DNA from: Armatimonadota bacterium
GTDB lineage: Bacteria; Armatimonadota; Fimbriimonadia; Fimbriimonadales; Fimbriimonadaceae
Length of the DNA: 64,000 nt
Assembly (NCBI GenBank): GCA_017303935.1
Contig: JAFLBD010000001.1
Location: 248,001-312,000 of the forward strand
Direction of reading: 5' to 3'
The position numbers and the translations under genes were made by a program. Positions within the stretch are counted from its first letter, which is position 1, and each line of letters begins with the position of its first letter. Below are positions 61,544-64,000 of this stretch, piece after piece. The notes below the pieces were generated by a model, which saw nothing but the letters and a program-made list of their open reading frames with translations, had not been told where the DNA came from and did not search any database.

Positions 61544-62341
61544 TTGGAACCTGTTACGCTCGCCGCAATCCTTCTCGTCTTTGGCCCCCAACCGAGTGGT
61601 TTTCAGATGTACAGCGTCGATATGGCGTTTGAGGGATTTATCCCGATTCTTGGTGGGCAGGAAGGGAAGGCCGAACTTCATCTTGGCTTGAAAGTTTCCA
61701 ACGAGCCGCCCAAAAATGGCCACCTGGTCGTTTCCACAGAACTCACCGAAGCCAAATTGCTGTGGAACGGGGCGGAGTTGCCGATTGAGTTTTCAGACTT
61801 CAAGGACTTCCTGCCGAAGTCAACCACAGAACTTTTTCCGAACGGCAAGTTCGTGAGCACAACGGCGCCCATCAAAGATATCCCATTTAAACTCCCAGGA
61901 CTGGACGCCACTCGAATGGCTGAACTGTCCGCCTTTCCAATCGAATTCCCGACTAAGGAAATTGCAACGCGAGATCAATGGACATTCGTAAGAGTTCTGG
62001 GCGGCAGCGAAATCACCACGAACGCGACGCTCTGGGTTGTCACCGATTCGACTGCGACGGTGAGCTTCACGACTTCTCAAAAGTACGAAGTGATGGAAAA
62101 CGCAGCGGTTGAAGTCGTGACCGATCCTGCTGATGCCGAAAACAAGGTTTCAACGATTTCGACCGGGGCTGGCAAGATGCAATTCAATCGCGAACAATCA
62201 GTTTTGGACTACTACGAACTTAAGGCGCAAACCACGAGTACGGTCACTCCGATCGCTGGAGGTGAGACGTCGACGCGCAAAATGAGCTCTTTCTGGCGTA
62301 TTCAAAGAAAGCTGACAGGCGGAGTGAAGCCGCCAAGGTAA
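61544..62341 (+). CDS. Exported protein of unknown family
   Basis: I do not recognise a family. TTG 61544 follows GGAGA by 5 bases and gives a 265-residue product with a short signal-like N-terminus (PVTLAAILLVFGPQPSGF). The rest alternates beta-strands with charged turns, ending in a basic KLTGGVKPPR. It is transcribed with the small helical gene that begins 2 bases after its stop. Confidence 0.55.
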   Translation: MEPVTLAAILLVFGPQPSGFQMYSVDMAFEGFIPILGGQEGKAELHLGLKVSNEPPKNGHLVVSTELTEAKLLWNGAELPIEFSDFKDFLPKSTTELFPNGKFVSTTAPIKDIPFKLPGLDATRMAELSAFPIEFPTKEIATRDQWTFVRVLGGSEITTNATLWVVTDSTATVSFTTSQKYEVMENAAVEVVTDPADAENKVSTISTGAGKMQFNREQSVLDYYELKAQTTSTVTPIAGGETSTRKMSSFWRIQRKLTGGVKPPR

Positions 62342-62343
62342 CC

Positions 62344-62832
62344 ATGATCAAACTTTTTGCTTATCTCATCGGCGCCGCAATTGCAGTCTTTGCGTTCACG
62401 GCAGTTCGCTCGAATTACGAAGCCAACAAGGCTAAGATCGACGGCGAGATTCAAAAGCAGGCGCAAAGCCTCGGAGACCAAGTCGCAAAAGAAGCCGAAA
62501 AGAAGCTCGACCCGAAAGGATCAGTCCGGAGCGCGGTGACTGGAGTTCAAGAAGCGGATGAAGTACTCAAGAAGGTGCAGGCCGGAAAGTTCACCGATCC
62601 GCAGGTCAAATCCTGGGTCGAAAAGAACTTGAACAATTCATCTGCAGCGGCTCAGAAGCTGTCTGTCCACTTGATCGAAGAAGCCCATAAGCACTCGCCA
62701 GAAGCCAAAAAGTGGGCCGAAGCGCAAGTGAAAGAAGTGATGGGTAAATCAACCGGAGCCACGAAGCAGATGTGGCAAGACGTTTTGGATAACTGGCAGC
62801 GCGCGGAATCGATCACGAAATCTCAGCTTTGA
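62344..62832 (+). CDS. Membrane-anchored helical protein, unknown
   Basis: One N-terminal hydrophobic segment (LFAYLIGAAIAVFAFTAVRS) is followed by ~140 residues of charged helix with repeated KEAEKK and EEAHKHSPEAKKWAEAQVKEV stretches. It has AAGG 9 bases before the ATG. No family is recognised. It overlaps the convergent DUF6265 gene by 10 bases and follows the previous gene by 2 bases. Confidence 0.55.
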   Translation: MIKLFAYLIGAAIAVFAFTAVRSNYEANKAKIDGEIQKQAQSLGDQVAKEAEKKLDPKGSVRSAVTGVQEADEVLKKVQAGKFTDPQVKSWVEKNLNNSSAAAQKLSVHLIEEAHKHSPEAKKWAEAQVKEVMGKSTGATKQMWQDVLDNWQRAESITKSQL

Positions 62833-63245
62833 ATTCGTTTGAATTCAAAGAGCTCGGAAATGAACTCGCCATCTTGATGGCCTGAAATCGTGCAATTGAT
62901 TGCATCATTCCCAAGATGCTCATAGGTAATTTTGCTGGGGAAATCGTGTTCGGGATTCTCAAAAGTCAACATTTTTGAATCCGATTGGGTGAGTTCATAT
63001 CGAGTGACTTGTAACGGTTGTTTCGACAGCCGCGAGGGGATGATGAACATGGCGGCGCCCGAATCTGTAGGTTCGATGCTCATGAATTCCATGAAAGGCG
63101 GCCGGCTATCTTTGAGGTGATAGCCGGTTCCAACCCAAAATCCCGGCATGGCCTGTTTCCACGTCTCGGTGAACTCACCGCCCCAAATCGAACACCGCCA
63201 TTCCCCTTCTAGCCAATCCATTTCTGGCAGAATAGCCCAATTCAT
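62823..63245 (-). CDS. DUF6265-like small domain protein
   Basis: The 140-residue protein starts MNWAILPEMDWLEGEWRCSIWGGEF and contains FWVGTGYHL, EFMSIEPTDSGAAMFIIPS and LTFENPEHDFPSKITYEH, as in the DUF6265 family of lipocalin-like small proteins. The function is unknown. Its ATG (63245-63243) overlaps the apbE ATG on the other strand in a CATG palindrome; another start (63221, MDWLEGEW) would remove the overlap. Confidence 0.7.
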   Translation of the reverse strand: MNWAILPEMDWLEGEWRCSIWGGEFTETWKQAMPGFWVGTGYHLKDSRPPFMEFMSIEPTDSGAAMFIIPSRLSKQPLQVTRYELTQSDSKMLTFENPEHDFPSKITYEHLGNDAINCTISGHQDGEFISELFEFKRIQS

Positions 63246-64000
63246 GCTTTGGAAATGGTCGAAAACCAAACGGCGGCGATGGCAACTTGAAGGTGTGCTA
63301 GGCACAAGTCTTGATCTTCAGATCAATGCCCCCGATCCAGAATCGGTGTTCGAACGTTGTATGGCGAGGATTGATGAACTCGAAGAGATATTCTCGTCGT
63401 ACAGAACAACCAGCGAGTTTTCACGCTTTCTGAACTCCAATGGTAAATCGATTCCATTGAGCGATGAACTTGCCCACGTCTTGAAAAAGGCTGCCGAATG
63501 GAGGCAACAGTCGGGAGGAGTATTCGATTCTTCCCTCGGTGAGCATCCGATAGACAAAGAGATTTGGACCATTTCCGGTTCTAGTGGTGTTTGTCACACG
63601 AGTGCTGCTTGCACGCTCAACGCAATCGCGAAGGGATACATCGTCGATCAAGTCGCCGAGAGGGCCATCGCCCTGGGTGCCACCGAAGTTTTAGTGAACA
63701 TCGGTGGAGACCTGCGCCACATCGGCCCCAAACCGGTAGTGATCGGGATCGCCAACCCGATGGCGGATAATCTCAAACCGTTGGCTGCGATCAAGCTTTT
63801 GAACCAAGGAATTGCGACCAGTGGCGGTGCATATCGCACGGATGGATCCGAGGATCGCTCGCACATTATCAATCCTCTGAAGAAGGAGGGAATCAGCAGA
63901 ATAGTCTGGTGCAGTTCAGTTGCTCACTCCTGCTTTGAGGCTGACTTCGCCGCCACGATTTTGACCGTAACGGAAGGCGCGATGATTCCACTGAACATTT
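63244..64000 (+). CDS. apbE: FAD:protein FMN transferase (partial, runs off the window)
   Basis: The frame from ATG 63244 is open to the window edge (252 residues). LGTSLDLQINAPD, ELEEIFSSYR, TLNAIAKGYIVDQVAERAI, VNIGGDLRHIG, GIATSGGAYR and SHIINPL match ApbE, which attaches FMN to threonine residues of flavoproteins such as NqrB/C or RnfG, or in iron-sulfur cluster maintenance. No signal peptide or lipobox is seen; the cytoplasmic side is likely. The 3' end is missing. Confidence 0.88.
   Translation, partial: MLWKWSKTKRRRWQLEGVLGTSLDLQINAPDPESVFERCMARIDELEEIFSSYRTTSEFSRFLNSNGKSIPLSDELAHVLKKAAEWRQQSGGVFDSSLGEHPIDKEIWTISGSSGVCHTSAACTLNAIAKGYIVDQVAERAIALGATEVLVNIGGDLRHIGPKPVVIGIANPMADNLKPLAAIKLLNQGIATSGGAYRTDGSEDRSHIINPLKKEGISRIVWCSSVAHSCFEADFAATILTVTEGAMIPLNI

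Overview
The window is a contiguous, gene-dense stretch of bacterial chromosome with about 70 protein genes, one tRNA gene and almost no empty DNA. It most resembles a diderm, flagellated, heterotrophic member of the Armatimonadota (Fimbriimonadia-like). Clues are a DUF1559-like prepilin of the type abundant in that phylum, secreted proteins ending in dockerin-like, choice-of-anchor or PEP-CTERM modules, Kdo synthesis (KdsA, hence an LPS-type outer membrane), SepF-based division and frequent TTG/GTG starts. The lineage is an inference from protein style; no rRNA is present to confirm it. I see no prophage, insertion sequence or CRISPR array.

Layout. 1-10 kb: trpG/pabA-type amidotransferase, an interrupted small gene, lpdA, a secreted nuclease-like protein, then acpP-fabF-xer-FAD oxidoreductase and a secreted dockerin-like protein. 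9.5-19.9 kb: yggS-sepF, a DsbD-type reductase overlapping kdsA, a DUF192 lipoprotein and leuD, a DEAD-box helicase with a structured leader, a low-molecular-weight phosphatase with nadA, and a protein made of three YbjQ-type domains. 19.9-28 kb: feoAB, an Old Yellow Enzyme, a redoxin-cytochrome c protein, a LolA-like protein, a corrinoid adenosyltransferase, a WecG/TagA glycosyltransferase and a prepilin with a strong promoter and terminator. 28-38 kb: a lone sdhB, then a flagellar operon (flgB, flgC, fliE, fliF, fliG, fliH, fliI, fliJ, lytic transglycosylase, MotE-like protein) running into aroE and a Sua5-type gene. 38-50 kb: esterase, squalene/phytoene synthase, acyltransferase, mgtE, a chemoreceptor, tRNA-Ala(UGC), a PEP-CTERM protein, a rhomboid protease and an ECF42-like sigma factor with VOC and YCII proteins. 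50-64 kb: acetyltransferases, an SGNH hydrolase, a BTAD regulator, a Kef-type antiporter, an SRPBCC-ArsR pair with two perfect operators, a DUF4394 lipoprotein, a YwiC-like protein, a PNGase F-like secreted protein, a TPR protein, a methyltransferase-glycosyltransferase fusion, small envelope proteins and the start of apbE.

How it works together. The largest functional unit is the flagellar export and basal-body operon; a chemoreceptor downstream has a sigma-28-like promoter, and a similar site lies before flgB. Many other genes serve the envelope (KdsA, LolA-like, DsbD, WecG, prepilin, lipoproteins). Two signal patterns run through the window: a TANNNT -10-like box 6-7 bases before the start codon at eight or nine transcription-unit heads, suggesting leaderless mRNAs, and four convergent gene pairs whose stop codons share a single TTAG or TTAA tetranucleotide. 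Neither can be tested statistically here, but both are directly visible.
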